Shown here one piece after another: positions 48,038 through 60,446 of a stretch of 64,000 nucleotides of DNA (positions are counted from its first letter, which is position 1; each line of letters starts with the position of its first letter). Origin of the DNA: Leuctra nigra (Eukaryota; Arthropoda; Insecta; Plecoptera; Leuctridae). The notes beneath the pieces were generated by a model. The model made no database searches, was not told where the DNA came from, and saw only the letters and a program-made list of their open reading frames with translations. The stretch is taken from NCBI GenBank assembly GCA_934045905.1, contig OW203769.1, positions 31,437,345 to 31,501,344 on the forward strand, given 5' to 3'. The position numbers and the translations under genes were made by a program.

Positions 48038-48424
48038 ATCCGAAAAACGCCCTGCGCGGCATGGCGTTCTTTTAACTGAACACCTCTAAACTTCCAGAGG
48101 AAAAATTAAAAAGTGATATGCCCACCCTAAATAACTGTGCTCACTGCCCACCAGTTCTAGTGAGTTTACATAGAGTTTATCACATGCAGCCAAAAGTAAA
48201 TTACTATCACAGTCCCAATGTAAAGGTTTCTAGGTAGGTACCAATTTATTAGGTTCTCTGTTGAAAATCAGTGATGCAGTGATCGTGGTCTCCATAGGTA
48301 GCTATTTTATAAACATTTCATAGATTTCGTTGCTATGATACATGCTTCTAAACAGAATAAAACATTTTCGCATGAAACCAATGGATCTTGCTAGAAATCA
48401 GTAGGTCGAGATGGAATGACGTAC

Positions 48425-48589
48425 CACGTGACCGAGGGTGTGTTGAAGCAGGAACTCTCCGAACTGATCTCTCCCGACAGCAGAGAGCAGCAGCGGACTT
48501 ACACCGAGCTTGCCCAGCGCGTCCGCCAGGTTGCGCCCCACGCCGCCGCCCGACTGTCCGATAGCGCCCACGTGTGTGCTGCCGTCCAG
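48425..48589 (-). CDS. Exon of a PfkB-family carbohydrate kinase (pseudouridine-kinase-like), N-terminal part of kinase domain
   Basis: Seen: a 165-nt GC-rich open segment (55 codons, phase 0 at both ends) on the minus strand. It is preceded by an acceptor (tgttacag) and followed by a donor (GTACGT just below 48425). It encodes LDGSTHVGAIGQSGGGVGRN at its start, then LADALGKLG and SAVGRDQFGEFLLQH. Known: the glycine-rich GGVGRN...LxxLG stretch is the first PfkB/ribokinase signature, and the DGST...GGVGRN spacing is typical of the pseudouridine-kinase branch, which phosphorylates pseudouridine and in many animals is fused to pseudouridine-5'-phosphate glycosidase. Inferred: it splices to 44057-44185, giving ...GHV|DCVGVQ.... 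A donor two codons' worth of ambiguity exists (GTGGTA overlaps just upstream), so the last codon is less certain. The exon before it, which should carry the first beta strand of the fold, was not found. Confidence 0.82.
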
Positions 48590-48672
48590 CTGTAACATAC
48601 GTCACACTGTACATATTGACACTTTCACTCCAACACGCCTTATATGCACTAATCTTTCCATTTTTGACCTTT

Positions 48673-49118
48673 TAAGGGCGGTCATATATTTTTTCCCGCC
48701 AAAAGCGATTTGGAGCGGTTTTCGAGCGAAATACAAAATATAAATGACTATATTTAACAAACGGTTATGAATATCGAAAAAGCATGACCGAGGTGACATG
48801 TATTGAACCTTTATCTACATTTTCATCGCTTACTGTCATAACTTTGCTCCTACTATGTGGTCAGTATGTGTCGGGCACGAAAACACTATAAGTAAATATA
48901 CGGAGTGTTTTCGTGCCCGACACATACTGACCACATAGTAGGAGCAAAGTTATGACAGTAAGCGATGAAAATGTAGATAAAGGTTCAAAACATGTCATCT
49001 CGGTCTTGCTTTTTCGATTCATAACCGTTTGTTAAATATAGTCGTTTATATTTTGTATTTCGCTCGAAAACCGCTCCAAATCGCTTTTGGCGGGAAAAAA
49101 TATATGACCGCCCTTAAC
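48673..49118. mobile_element. Near-perfect foldback element in a kinase-gene flank or intron
   Basis: Arms of about 215 bp (48673-48890 and 48898-49118) with only a handful of mismatches, for example TTAAGGGCGGTCATATATTT, GGTTATGAATATCGAAAAAG and CGGGCACGAAAACACT with their complements. The centre is about 10 bp. It lies just upstream of exon 48425-48589 on the gene strand, so it would form a very strong hairpin if in pre-mRNA. Confidence 0.85.
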
Positions 49119-50154
49119 ACTAAAAAATTAAAATAGATCATTTCATATTGTTACAAAAACTTGTGTTTTGTAGACAAAATACATTTTCTCTAAATAACTT
49201 TCTCCAAAATCTCGTAAATATTTGACAAAAGTAAAAACATGCGAAAACCATGACATTGATCTACGACAGATGAGCTTCAGTAATTGAAGAAATCAAAGAA
49301 ATATGATCAACCTATTCGTTATTGTTTTGAAAAGGTTCGAGTAAATCTTTTTATGCGATTAACAGACTCGAAAGGGTTTTTCGTACCTCGTAAACAATTT
49401 AGAAAAGTGTAGGTTATATTTGAAAGTCTAAGATTGATTTCAGAAATTGGAACGAATCGCTACGTAAACTAAAAAGTTATAAAGACGACAAGCATGGATT
49501 TGGTACTGCATTGTGGTTCATGATCAGGCTCGCAGGAGAGAGTTATCAGGCTCGCAGGCTCTCATTGGTCAGAATCGCATGGAAAGTGGAACATTTTCAC
49601 CCGATGAAACAAAGCGTTGATTGATCCGAAACTGTTTTACAAGCGATTGCAAAACATCGCCACGCATGAACTAATGGCTGGTTTGTTTTACAGCGATATG
49701 CATGGATTGGCCAGTGAAGTGCATCCAATTTCAAGCTCAGATGATTAACATCGATCATCCCGGCCCAATGGAGCCGTGTGTTGTTCACAATGTCCAGTTA
49801 ATATTTCCATTTTCAAAAAGAGTAATAGAAACACAACAAACTGTTTGCGTCACTACTGAGTTCAAGGTTATGGAGTCCAGCAGGACCTACATTCAGTTGA
49901 TCAGGAATGTGCGAAGTGAAAAATATCCGGGCGAACCGGGGCTCGAACCATGGACAACAGTGAGCTACTTGGGCCGGATATGTTTCACTTTGTACATAAT
50001 TTCCTCACTGGATCTTTTCCATATCCCAGTTTCTCAGAATGTATCACTTTAAGATGAATTCCGAACACTGAACTATAGCAATACTCACACAGGCGGGTGA
50101 ACAACGCACAATGCAACCGATTGTTATCAACATTTTGATTTTGAAATGAATGTT

Positions 50155-50371
50155 CACTCCTGGACACTGAAATTGGCCCGCGGTCAATTTTCCAGTGGCA
50201 CTACGGCTAGTATTTAACATTTATTTTAGTGTAATTTTTTGGCACAAAGACCGGACGGCTAGTGTGAGTTTAGGGCCGAAAAGTTACTTTAAATAAATAA
50301 ATACATAAATAAATACTAGCCGTAGGGCCACTTGAACATTGACTGCGGGCCAATTTCAGTGTCCAGGAGTG
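50155..50371. mobile_element. MITE with CACTCCTGG ends
   Basis: Inverted ends CACTCCTGGACACTGAAATT and AATTTCAGTGTCCAGGAGTG, plus inner inverted blocks (GGCCCGCGGTCAA, CACTACGGCTAGTATTTA). It is 217 bp long. The ends resemble the CACTCGAC family, but the body differs. Confidence 0.75.
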
Positions 50372-50390
50372 TACATTAAATACTACCCCA

Positions 50391-51726
50391 TAAAAAAACA
50401 CTCCGTGTAAAAATACCAGCCAAGTCTCTTCAACTATAAAAAAAATAGAATAAATCTAAAAATTCAGCACTGAAAAGTAGTGATATCAAAAAATGAGCCA
50501 AGTCAAAACTTAATTTTAAAAACCAAAATATACTTGGCGCATCGTGTATATAAATAGTATAGAAACATATGCCAAAAATCAAATGTACCTACCTAATTAT
50601 ATATAATATACCTATAATGCCCTTAAAAACGATGCGCCAAGTATATTTTGGTTTTTAAAATTAAGTTTTGACTTGGCTCATTTTTTGATATCACTACTTT
50701 TCAGTGCTGAATTTTTAGATTTATTCTATTTTTTTTATAGTTGAAGAGACTTGGCTGGTATTTTTACACGGAGTGTTTTTTTATGGGGATATCACTTATT
50801 TTTTTAGTTTATTTACACAACTTGTAACACACATCGGAGCAACAATGACTAAATACTTTTAAAAAATACGTCATTTCCGAATTGGTTAATACGAAAAATT
50901 GTGTTTGGTGCTCAATATACCTAAGCTTAAAGTGATATTCCATGAAGAATTGCGAAAGCTTCGTTCTAATCAGTCCAGCCGTTTTCGAGATATGGTATCA
51001 CTTCCGGTTTTCAAAATGGCGACTGAAATAACTGCCACCTATAATTTATTTCTATAAATGTTATGTATCATTATAAGCCTTCTGAATATGTAGTTATTGT
51101 AGTAAGAGGTCATTAAAATCTAGATCTTCATTTTCATGACGTCATTTCCGGTTTCGGTAATAGTACATCTCTACTTTAACTACTGATATTCCATATAGAC
51201 GACCGTCTAAATCATTTGGCGCTAGTTTCATTCCGATCGGTTTAGCCGTTTTCGAGATATGACGCCACATCCGGTTTCAAAATGGCGACTACCGGTTGGT
51301 TTTATAAAAAGGCACCTCAGACGCCAAAAGTGCACATGTGGTAAACATTTCAGATCGATCGGCTAAGCCGTTTAGGTTGTGGCGGTGATTGCGGTATTTC
51401 CTGACCCTCTGAATCATCATCATCATCATCTAAAGAAGATGAAAGTGATGTAATTTCACTGTTTTCACGGCCCTCTAGCTCGCAAATGGTATAGCCTATT
51501 GTTCCCAAATTTGGTATATGTGGTAAGGTGGGCCATAGCTCAAAATTAAGATATTTCACAACAATGTGAGATTTTCCAATTTTATGATCCAGTAGGCCGA
51601 AAATGCCATGTTGTTGCTTACAGTAAAAGTAGTTGGTCTGCTCCTCATTTTATTAGGCATTTACGGTATGTTGAGTGAGTGTGAGTGTACAGTACGACTT
51701 GGCTGGGTGGAGCGACCGCTCCACTA
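50391..51726 (+). mobile_element. Repeat with foldback head and GTCA/ETS/YY1-like modules, copy 2
   Basis: Head palindrome 50391-50790 closely matching the 40.3-kb copy, about two to three modules (TGACGTCATTTCCGG at 51137; CACTTCCGGTTTTCAAAATG near 51000; CATCCGGTTTCAAAATGGCG near 51268), and tail GGAGCGACCGCTCCACTAG ending 51726. It has fewer modules than copy 1, as expected from gain or loss of repeats. Confidence 0.55.
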
Positions 51727-51979
51727 GATTGCTTGATTATGCAAGGTTGTTGAACGTATTTATCTTGGAATAATCAGAAGAGAGGGGTTCTGGTGCAAAG
51801 CCCCCGAGAACTTTTTCTATCATAGACATAAGTTTTGGTGCAATTTGGGACACTTAACGACCAGTATTTAAGAAATCCTTCAATCCCAATTAAAAACAAA
51901 TTAAAAATAAGTTAAAACTATGATATCCCACATATGCCACCATTTGTAAAAAAAATACAAAATTTCTCATTTCTCTTCC

Positions 51980-52754
51980 AAAGCTTGCTACTTATTCCCA
52001 ATAGTGTATGTATGTGTAGTGTATGTGTAGAAATAAGTAGAACATGAATTTCCAGCTAGCTGTCTGCTTCATCGGGCTCTTTTTTATTGTAACCGTGCCT
52101 ATTTACACACAAAGCGGTCGGCAACCTTTTTTGGTCAAGGAGATAATTTCCCAAAAATTAAGAAATCAGATAATAATGCTAGCCGCAGTAGAGGCAATCA
52201 TTTTCATCGTGCTTTGTCTGTAAAGCACAAGCACAATGATGATTTGTCTGTAAAGCACAAGCACAATGATGCTTTGTCTGTAAAGCACAAGCACAATGAT
52301 GCTTTGTCTGTAAAGCACAAGCACAATGATGATTTGTCTGTAAAGCACAAGCACAATGATGATTTGTCTGTAAAGCACAAGCACAATGATGATTTGTCTG
52401 TAAAGCACAAGCACAATGATGCTTTGTCTGTAAAGCACAAGCACAATGATGAATTGTCTGTAAAGCACAAGCACAATGATGCTTTGTCTGTAAAGCACAA
52501 GCACAATGATGAATTGTCTGTAAAGCACAAGCACAATGATGATTTGTCTGTAAAGCACAAGCACAATGATGATTTGTCTGTAAAGCACAAGCACAATGAT
52601 GCTTTGTCTGTAAAGCACAAGCACAATGATGATTTGTCTGTAAATAGGCACGGTTACAATAGAAAAGAGCCCGATGAAGCGGAAATTCATTTTCTACTTA
52701 TTTCTACACATACACTACACATACATACACTATTGGGAATAAGTAGCAAGCTTT
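51980..52754. mobile_element. Foldback element with a 30-bp minisatellite between its arms
   Basis: Arms of about 115-135 bp: 51980-52117 and 52640-52754 (AAGCTTGCTACTTATTCCCA, TGAATTTCC, CATCGGGCTCTTTT, GTAACCGTGCCTATTTA and complements). Between them lie about 90 bp of unique DNA and the tandem repeat 52210-52645. No transposase. Confidence 0.78.
52210..52645. repeat. 30-bp minisatellite, 14-15 copies
   Basis: Unit CTGTAAAGCACAAGCACAAT plus GATG(A/C)(T/A)TTGT, varying mainly at two adjacent positions (GATT, GCTT, GAAT). Because 30 is a multiple of three and the unit lacks stops in several frames, long open frames appear on both strands (VKHKHNDDLS, FTDKSSLCLC and YRQIIIVLVL repeats). These are treated as by-products. 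Confidence 0.95.
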
Positions 52755-53202
52755 ATAAAAAACTGTAAATAATAAATTGCATTACTGCTTTATTTCGAAT
52801 ATTTAGTTTATTTTGATATTTTGACGGTGTCACCAGTTGTGCTCCTCAGGGCGCATTTTAGAATTTCAACAATTAAAAGTGATTCTGGGACTCTATAATG
52901 AATAAACTGAATCAAACAGCCTTCCAATTGTTGTCCCGCAGAACGATTTTTTAAGAATTTTCGAATTTTTCGATTAAATTATAAAGAGCTATTGAGAACC
53001 ACCAAAGGAGCCGCAGGTATGCCAACCCCTTCTCTATGGCTGTAGGTTATATACATTAAAATGTAACGATATTACTGGGTTAGATCCATGGTAGGGGAAA
53101 ACTTTTGAATTGTCACGTAACAATTTTGTTTAATCTTACAACAACATTATCACGTACTATTAACATATAAAACAAAAGAGATTGTGAACGTTTGAAAACA
53201 TG

Positions 53203-55560
53203 TTACCCTGCGGATGAGAACGATTTACCTCGCGCCGACCGAGCCACCGAGCAGAGACTAATCAACAGGCCGCCAGGGGCGCTTATGTAGCTATCGGACA
53301 CTTTACGACGGCAGTTAAAAATAACGAGGAAATTTGGTTGAAAAATTAACGCGTTTAATAAGGCATGTAGCGTGCGCGCGCAGCATGTTCGAAGGCGGTC
53401 GCGGAGGCATTTATAATACATCTGTGAAGAACGATTAGGTGAGGGCAGGCACGCAGCTCCCGTGGTCAGCGCGTAGGGGAGGGGGGGGGGGATTATCCCA
53501 CCCCACTTAACCTCAACTTGAGACTTGTCGAGTGTTTGAAGAAAGACAAATCATTTTGGAGTCCATTTCAGGCATTCTCATGCTAGGCGAGAGAAGGGTT
53601 CCAGATTAACTTCAAAGTGTTGGACATCTAATTACAATAGACCTAACTACCAGATACCACCCCCTTCCCCTGATGAAAGACGTTTTCCCCCTCCCCCTCC
53701 TATTAGCGCACGCCATGTTGTAAATTTAAAGTATTTTACAGTTGCGTGTTTTATTCAGTCATATTGCCTTGCGACCTACTTTACCGGCAAGTAAAGTCCC
53801 ATCAGAGCGCTTTTTTGTGCAAAGAATCAATGGCTTAATAGGCAAATACTACTCTATTTCGATTGGAATTTTCGAACTTTTATAAATTTGAATCGGACAC
53901 GCGTAGTTCGTCGAATTCCCCGTGAATTCATCCTACACATGTATAGGATCCGAATGAGGACCTCGTCAAGAATCAAGAAAGTGACCGTCTCGTTGAAGAT
54001 AAGATGTTAAAGCGACAAAGTTAGAATGAATTGCAGATTATGCAATGTAGCCCACATTTTGAAAAAAATTGATCAGCTTAAAGTTATCAGTAGTTATATT
54101 TTGCGTAAATATTGCGTTATTGTTGGTGAAAAAAAAATTGGCTTCTAACTTGATCGGTAGAGACAAAACATTTTTCTTACCCCATTTATGAACATTGCCT
54201 GAAACCATGGGCACTAAAATCGAATATTATCATATGTAAGCATCTGGGAGTTCCAGTAACGGTGTGGAAGGGGATGATGGGAGGGTCCTAAGAGACTGCA
54301 TGGAATTATAAATAGTGCACTGATAGCGAGAGTTTGTATATTCCAACAATAATCATTCGTTCCCCTTCATTTACGCAATCAACAACGACTGTTCAGACGG
54401 ACCTCAGAGTTTTCTTGGTCATATCTTACCTAATTTACGTAGAATATTCTATGATGATTATATTTAAAAGAGTATACCAGATCACCAGATACCAGATATA
54501 CCTGGATCCTGATAATATTAGATGCATTCATGATGTTTTACTGAAACACGATAAATAACCGGTTCAGGGCATACTACTATCACATGACAGCGCTGATATT
54601 TTCTTGGTCAAGCTGGTGAAATGTTAGGGCCGCGCGTCTACTAATAGTATCTGTATTCTGTACCAAATGTCCAACATATTTACCTGGCTGTATTGAGAGA
54701 TCGTGTTGGATCATGCTTGCTGATACCCGATTTATATCGGAGAAATTTTTTACTGTTTATCCCAAGGCCATAGGCATAAATATTCATATTCAAACTTGAC
54801 TGTTTGTTCTTGGAGGTTTCTATAAAGTGGGCCATATCTGCACGCTGTCCTTATTACCCTACTTCACCTTATTTATGAAGTCGACTCATCTGAGATGCCA
54901 GCTGTTAGCACTCCTTCTGTGTCAGTGGACATTGCGATATGAAATGATAATGTGATGAGAAGAGAAGACACAGAGAAGTTGATTGCACTGGATATGAAAT
55001 ATTTAATGCAATTTCACAAGGAGCTGCAGATTACATGGAGTTACGTCACGAACAATGCAACCTAAAAGATGTTCGGGCGTTTGTTAACCCACTCTCGTCG
55101 TGTTATAGACGCATGCGGCATGAGAGACTGATTCTGTGCGTTTAGGAACGCGCTCTGTGTGACGCGTGATATATTAGTGTGTAAGTTGCTGCTCCACATG
55201 CCTTGGAAACAGCTGGGAAGATTAACTAATCAAATGCGTCTTATGACATTAGTGTGTGTGCTACATTTCAGATCGATGGGTTGAACAGTTTGACCTGGGC
55301 AGTGAACGTTGTAAAATGTAGGTACAAAAGCTATTTAGAATCCACATGAAACTGTAAAATTTAAATCGGTTTCTAATGATCAACTTTTCAATGAATGTCT
55401 GATTTCTTACATAGCACCAGATGGAATTTGATACTTTGACGTTTGGATTTTAAATACTCCATGCTAGCCGGTTTAAAATTTATTTTATTTTATATGTTTT
55501 ACCTATTCTATTTCTCATTTCAATTTAATTTTTATTAACTAAACACAACTTTAGATACCA
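53203..55560. other. Unassigned stretch upstream of the kinase exons
   Basis: A GC-richer patch at 53210-53420 (GCGCCGACCGAGCCACCGAG, GCATGTAGCGTGCGCGCGCA), a G homopolymer near 53477 and the diverged TTAA-element copy at 53951-54400. The 72-codon minus frame at 53203-53421 shows no recognised motif. Confidence 0.35.
53951..54400 (+). repeat. Diverged third copy of the right half of the TTAA-flanked element
   Basis: The order of matching blocks follows 16672-17200: the segment beginning GAATGAGGACCTCG, then GATGTTAAAGCGACAAAG, AATTGCAGATT, AACTTGATCGGTAGAG, GTGTGGAAGGGGATGATGGG and AATAGTGCACTGATAGCGAG. Small indels and substitutions separate it from the two copies near 15 and 17 kb. No TTAA terminus is preserved. 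Confidence 0.6.
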
Positions 55561-55710
55561 GGGGGGTGATTCCTGTACGTATTTTCACTCTCTTATCTTA
55601 AAATTTAAGACAGTAGCAACCGTTGTTATGGACGTTAACATTGGAGTAAACAAATTTTAAGATAAGATAGCTAACTTAAGAGACTAAAAACGTACAGGAA
55701 TGACACCCCA
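55561..55710. mobile_element. Hairpin MITE
   Basis: Ends GGGGTGATTCCTGTACGT and ACGTACAGGAATGACACCCC; inner CTTATCTTAAAATTT with AAATTTTAAGATAAG. About 150 bp. Confidence 0.75.
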
Positions 55711-55979
55711 GGTTACTATGGCAACCTTTTCTCACGTAAGAATCCTACATTGCCATTTGACTGATGTCAACAAAACAGTTATTGAAGTATTCTCTTACCC
55801 AATGAGTCATGGCACAATTAGAAATATTATTGGATGAAGACAGAAATACTGGTGTACCGTTTTGTTTGAGCTCACCTCATAGAATCATTGAAATGGTCTT
55901 TCGCCATTTTACCTCTGAGGTACAGATGTGTATTGCTTTACATAGAATTACATTCTGCACCCATAGACTTGCTATTTCA

Positions 55980-56427
55980 CGTAAACGTGGTGCGCGCCTC
56001 AGCACCTTGACAGGGCGACTCTGCTGTTGACTCGACTGGACTATAGAGGCGTGGTTGTGATGCGGGTTGCCTACTCGCGCAGTCAGTAGGCGCTGTCGAG
56101 TCGAGCTGGACGGACGTGTTTTCCCGCCGTCGCAAGCCGATCGAACAGTCGACCTTTTTACCGCGTACTTTCAGTGACATCAGAGGTCACACGAAACTAA
56201 TCTCTGTGACTGTTTTCAATTAAAATCGAATTTTGAATCGTAACTTTTTAAATTTTGTTCGTATGGGAGTGGTTTTTAATTACTTCTTGATTAATGGTTT
56301 AAATCGGTTATAGAATGTAATTTAGATTGGCGTGTATTTGCTTTTTGGCCGCTTGTTTTGTTTATACACTGATTTTCGGCGTGAAGTTTGTTGAAGATAG
56401 AAGGCCGTGACTTGGCGAGAGGTGAGT
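55980..56427 (+). promoter_or_regulatory. CpG-rich island with a possible 5' splice site
   Basis: CpG density rises sharply at 55980-56170 (GGTGCGCGCC, CTACTCGCGCAG, CCCGCCGTCGCAAGCCGATC) in otherwise AT-rich DNA. GAG|GTGAGTAAC at 56422 would be a strong donor for a plus-strand 5' exon. No coding frame follows in the window. It could equally be a repeat fragment. Confidence 0.25.
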
Positions 56428-57383
56428 AACTGAACTTCTTTTCGTCGCAACTCTCACTTCGCTAAGCCGATGAAGAACATGATTAAAACATCAAGTCGGG
56501 GACTCTTTCAATGAGAGAAGAGATTCCATAAACACGGCCTTCTTGACTTTTACACACATTTGCAAGGATTTGTGAATTTCCAGAAGACCGTTTTCTCTTA
56601 GCTTTTCCCATGGCAACACTATTTTACATGCAAAAACACATTCATGAAAGTGAACAATAAAAGAATTTATAAAATAAAATATTGAACTTATACACAATTT
56701 AATAGTTTTTCAAAGAAATTTATTAGCAGGAAAACCAGCTTAATACACTTTTAAAAATATCAGTTGATATCAGCATATCTTTTTTCTGTGGTCGCAATGT
56801 TTGAAAGAAGAGCTGTAACTGAAGTGATATCTTAAAAATTAGTTCATTACTACTTTTTCTTGACATATTATGGACCAGAAAACAAACAAATTAGCACAAT
56901 TTCTTATAAAGAGTGGGTTTCAAGATACCTGTCACAATATTTGAAACTTATTTAAAATGTACATGTTCGACTTCATAGATTTGCGTTTTATTTGTATAAA
57001 CCAATCAAGTCTACCGTGAACGGTTTCTATGGACTTCGTGATTGGTTGTAAGAAAAACAACGCAAACAGGAATATTGGTTCGGGAAAAAACAGTTCGGTT
57101 TCGAAACGAATTACTTATTTTCTGTTTTAATTGTAACATCTACAGAACGTCTATATTTTTATTATTGTAAAATCAAATCAATCAAAGTCGAAAATAAAAA
57201 TTAGTGTCGAAATTATAGAAAATAAAAAATTGTTCCAAGAGTGTACCTATAATTTATTTATTTTATTTATTTATTTATTTGACCGGATTGGTTATATACA
57301 TAACATTAGTCACGTCAAAAACACAAAATCCATTAACATTCTAGCCGAGCAGTAACAAACCTCTATCTCGTCAAATAAAGAAG

Positions 57384-60300
57384 TTTGTCACATCGGTCTT
57401 ATAATAAGCTGAAAATTTGCACAAATGTTCTTCGCACCCTAACACATCCACCATTCAAAAAAAAACAAAAAAAAAACACCGGAAGCCACCCCAAAAAAAT
57501 AAAAACAAAAAATTATGGACGGCCAGAGGACCCGGCCATTTCAAACATACAATGCGTTATCCTCGAAAGTAATTGGAATAAAATTATGAAAAAAATACAG
57601 TACACAAAAAACATATTGGTGAAGACATTGGTGCAGATGTCATTGGCCAAAATCTTTTTGTTTTGATTGTATGCATTTTTGAACACATTTTTGAACTGCA
57701 ATTTTTTTGACCGCACTTATTTTGTATTTTAATCGTTTGAGAAACATTTCTCGCGATGACCTATTATTTATTTGGGTGGGAAATGAAGAGTATATATCCA
57801 TGAAGTTTTGTGATTTTTTTGAGATTTATTGGACGCGATCTTATTAGTGATATGGTATTTTTAGTTCGCGGAAGTTTTTTCTTGTCCCGCTGCGCCTGAC
57901 CTGGCAACACGCGCTAGTATAGTACCAAGTAGTACGTACGCGTTAGGTTTGGAAGGTTCGAAGCCATAACCACTCGACACATTTTATAGTCTGTCATAAT
58001 AAACTTAACGATTCAGCTTTTAGAATAAACAGTTGCATCATTAAAAATAAATCGGTCTCCGATGTTACCCGAACTTTCATTGTATCATCTGATCGTTGTT
58101 GTGCAGCGTCTATAATGCGTTGTTTAAGTGAAGTTGGATTCATATTTACAAGTGAAAATTTGCGGTCAGTCTTCTGCTTGTCCTGAATTTAATTGCAGAT
58201 AAAACAATGCATGTTCCATTTAAAGGGTGTTGTGTCTGTCCTCGACAATCGTTTGAGGGGAGGTGGTGTTGGTGTTTCTCTGTCTGCACTTTCTTCAAGC
58301 TTTCTTTTGGTGGCGTATTCGAGTTGTCTTTTGTTTGAGTATAACAATTTACATGTTCCATGAAATTTAAATGGAAAATCTTCTGGTTTTATCTTTCTGT
58401 ATTGTAAAAGTTTGGCGACCACATCATCATCCCGGACCGTACAAGCTTTGATAAGAGACAGCAGTCCCTTTTTGTGATTTTAACTATCGTGTCATTTTTA
58501 GTCAATTTAATATTACAATATACACATGAATTGTGGTCGGTGGTTTGTTCCTCGATTAGTTCTAAACAAATATCTCTGATTTATATGATGATGTTGATAG
58601 TTTATTCAGATGTGTGACTTTACCATCTTCTTTCTCTATATTTGAGAAAAGATTCAATCAGTCACGTATGATAGTAGTACAATTGAACAGCTTATAAAAA
58701 TGTGTAGGTATTTTAACTTACCCATTATTGTTCACGAATGTGACTGTGATTCTCACCCACACATTTAATATTAAATATAATAAAATATAGAATTGTAAGA
58801 TGATAGGAAACAAATTATAAGCAAATAGCTATGCACTATAGCACACTATAGATATACACTATACGCAAAACACTTTCACTGCACTTTGAAAACTGAGCAA
58901 ACGGAAATGCACATCATTCCTCCAGGAGTTCTGAACTGAATGCATTATCCTGTAACACAACGTACCGCAGGACAGTGGGATCTTGATATTTAATGTCTTT
59001 TTCCAAATGTATCAACTTGTCAATTTTAATCACTACACGTGTTTAACTTCAGTTTTGGGTTTTTGAAATAAAAGTGAAGTTTAAAAGCCATGTCCTGCGG
59101 CAATGAAGAGTCAAATAAATGAGATTCGGGGCTTGTTAGTTCTAAACCTATAAAATGTAATGTCTTTCTTGGGGGTCAGATCTAAGGGTAGACCATCTGG
59201 TCAATGTCAAAGGTCAAGAGTTGAGGGTGGAATGTAAAAATCTTTATATTTGAGGGTGGTTTCAAGTTAACTTGAAGCCAAACACTGCATCTGATTCTGG
59301 AAGAGCTCATACCATTGGCCTGTGTCAACCAATCATAAATAGTTTTTATTTTTAAGAATTGTGAGAAACATGGTAGGTTTTTAGAGAGTAAAGAGAACAT
59401 AAGAAATCGGACTGTGGAAATAAGTAACAACTGTAGTCAAGTGTGACTGTGAGTGCTATACGCTAACTGAATATTTCATAGTTAGTTGTTGAGTGTAATT
59501 GTGAAAGAAGATAGTGAAAAGTTGGCCCTATTGTTGTCCTAAGTGAAACCGCCCTCCCCTGCAGTTGACAACAAACATTGGATTACACAACTGACAATAT
59601 CAACATCAGCAACATATACCGGTATCGTTATACAATAATAAATGAGTGTCATTGCCTCGAAAACCTCTTAAACGAATCATAAAAATTATTTACGCAGCGC
59701 TTTATGAGCTCACATCTCACATTTCATACATAAATAGTTTCTTATTTTACATCTCTAAAAATAATTGAAAACGAAACACGAAGTTTGTTGTTTACAGTGT
59801 GAATGTTTTCGAACATAATGTTACCGATGTTATACTACACCAGAGTAAAAGTTATCAGTTATGATGTAATTTGTATTGCGAACCTTCCAAACCTAACGCA
59901 TACGTACTACTAGCGCAGTGTGTTGCCAGGTCAGGCGCAGCGGGACAAGAAAAAACTTCCGCGAACTAAAAATACCATTTCACTAATAAGATCGCGTCCA
60001 ATAAATCTCAAAAAATTCACAAAACTTCATGGATATATACTCTTCATTTTCCACCCAAATAAATATTAAGTCATCGCGAGAAATGTTACTCAAACGATTA
60101 AAATACAAAATAAGCGCGGTCAAAAAAATTGCAGTTCAAAAATGTGTTCAAAAATGCATACAATCAAAACAAAAAGATTTTGGCCAATGACATCTGCACC
60201 AATGTCTTCGCCAATATGTTTTTGGTGTATTGTATTTTTTTCATAATTTTATTCCAATTACTTTCGAGGATAACGCATTGTATGTTTGAAATGGCCGGGT

Positions 60301-60446
60301 TCCCTGGACGTCCATAATTTTTTGTTTATATTTTTTGGGGGTGGCTTCCGGTGAAGTTTTTTTGTTTTTTTTTAAATGGTGGATGTGTTAGGGTGCGAAG
60401 AACATTTGTGCAAATTTTCAGCTTATTATAAGACCGATGTGACAAA
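57384..60446. mobile_element. 3-kb element with inverted arms of about 0.57-0.6 kb
   Basis: Left arm 57384-57975 starts TTTGTCACATCGGTCTTATA; right arm about 59880-60446 is its complement. Matched blocks include AACATTTGTGCAAATTTTCA-type, CCTAACACATCCACCATT, GGCCATTTCAAACATACAAT and CTGCGCCTGACCTGGCAACA with their partners. A few small indels separate the arms. No target duplication was found. The interior holds a broken gene at 57998-58479. Confidence 0.82.
57998..58479 (-). pseudogene. Broken ORF of the 3-kb inverted-arm element
   Basis: One frame reads HKKGLLSLIKACTVRDDDVV, then AKLLQYRKIKPEDFPFKFHG and, past a Pro-rich stretch, FKWNMHCFICN, then an in-frame TAA (58189-58191). Beyond it the same frame continues RKFSLVNMNPTSLKQRIIDA and SDDTMKVRVTSETDLFLMM. 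A Cys-x-x-Cys-like CFIC followed by KxxR...D and a polar helix resembles N-terminal segments of unassigned proteins common in repeat-rich insect genomes. The function is unknown. The stop codon and the lack of further domains make it a remnant. Confidence 0.5.

Noticed and set aside
52166..52768. Long open frames with VKHKHNDDLS, FTDKSSLCLC or YRQIIIVLVL repeats
   Set aside because: They are produced by a stop-free 30-bp minisatellite on both strands. They have no conserved flanks and lie inside a foldback element.
55977..56180. Minus-strand frame in the CpG-rich patch as a coding exon
   Set aside because: Open mainly because of high GC. No acceptor/donor pair in frame and no motif.
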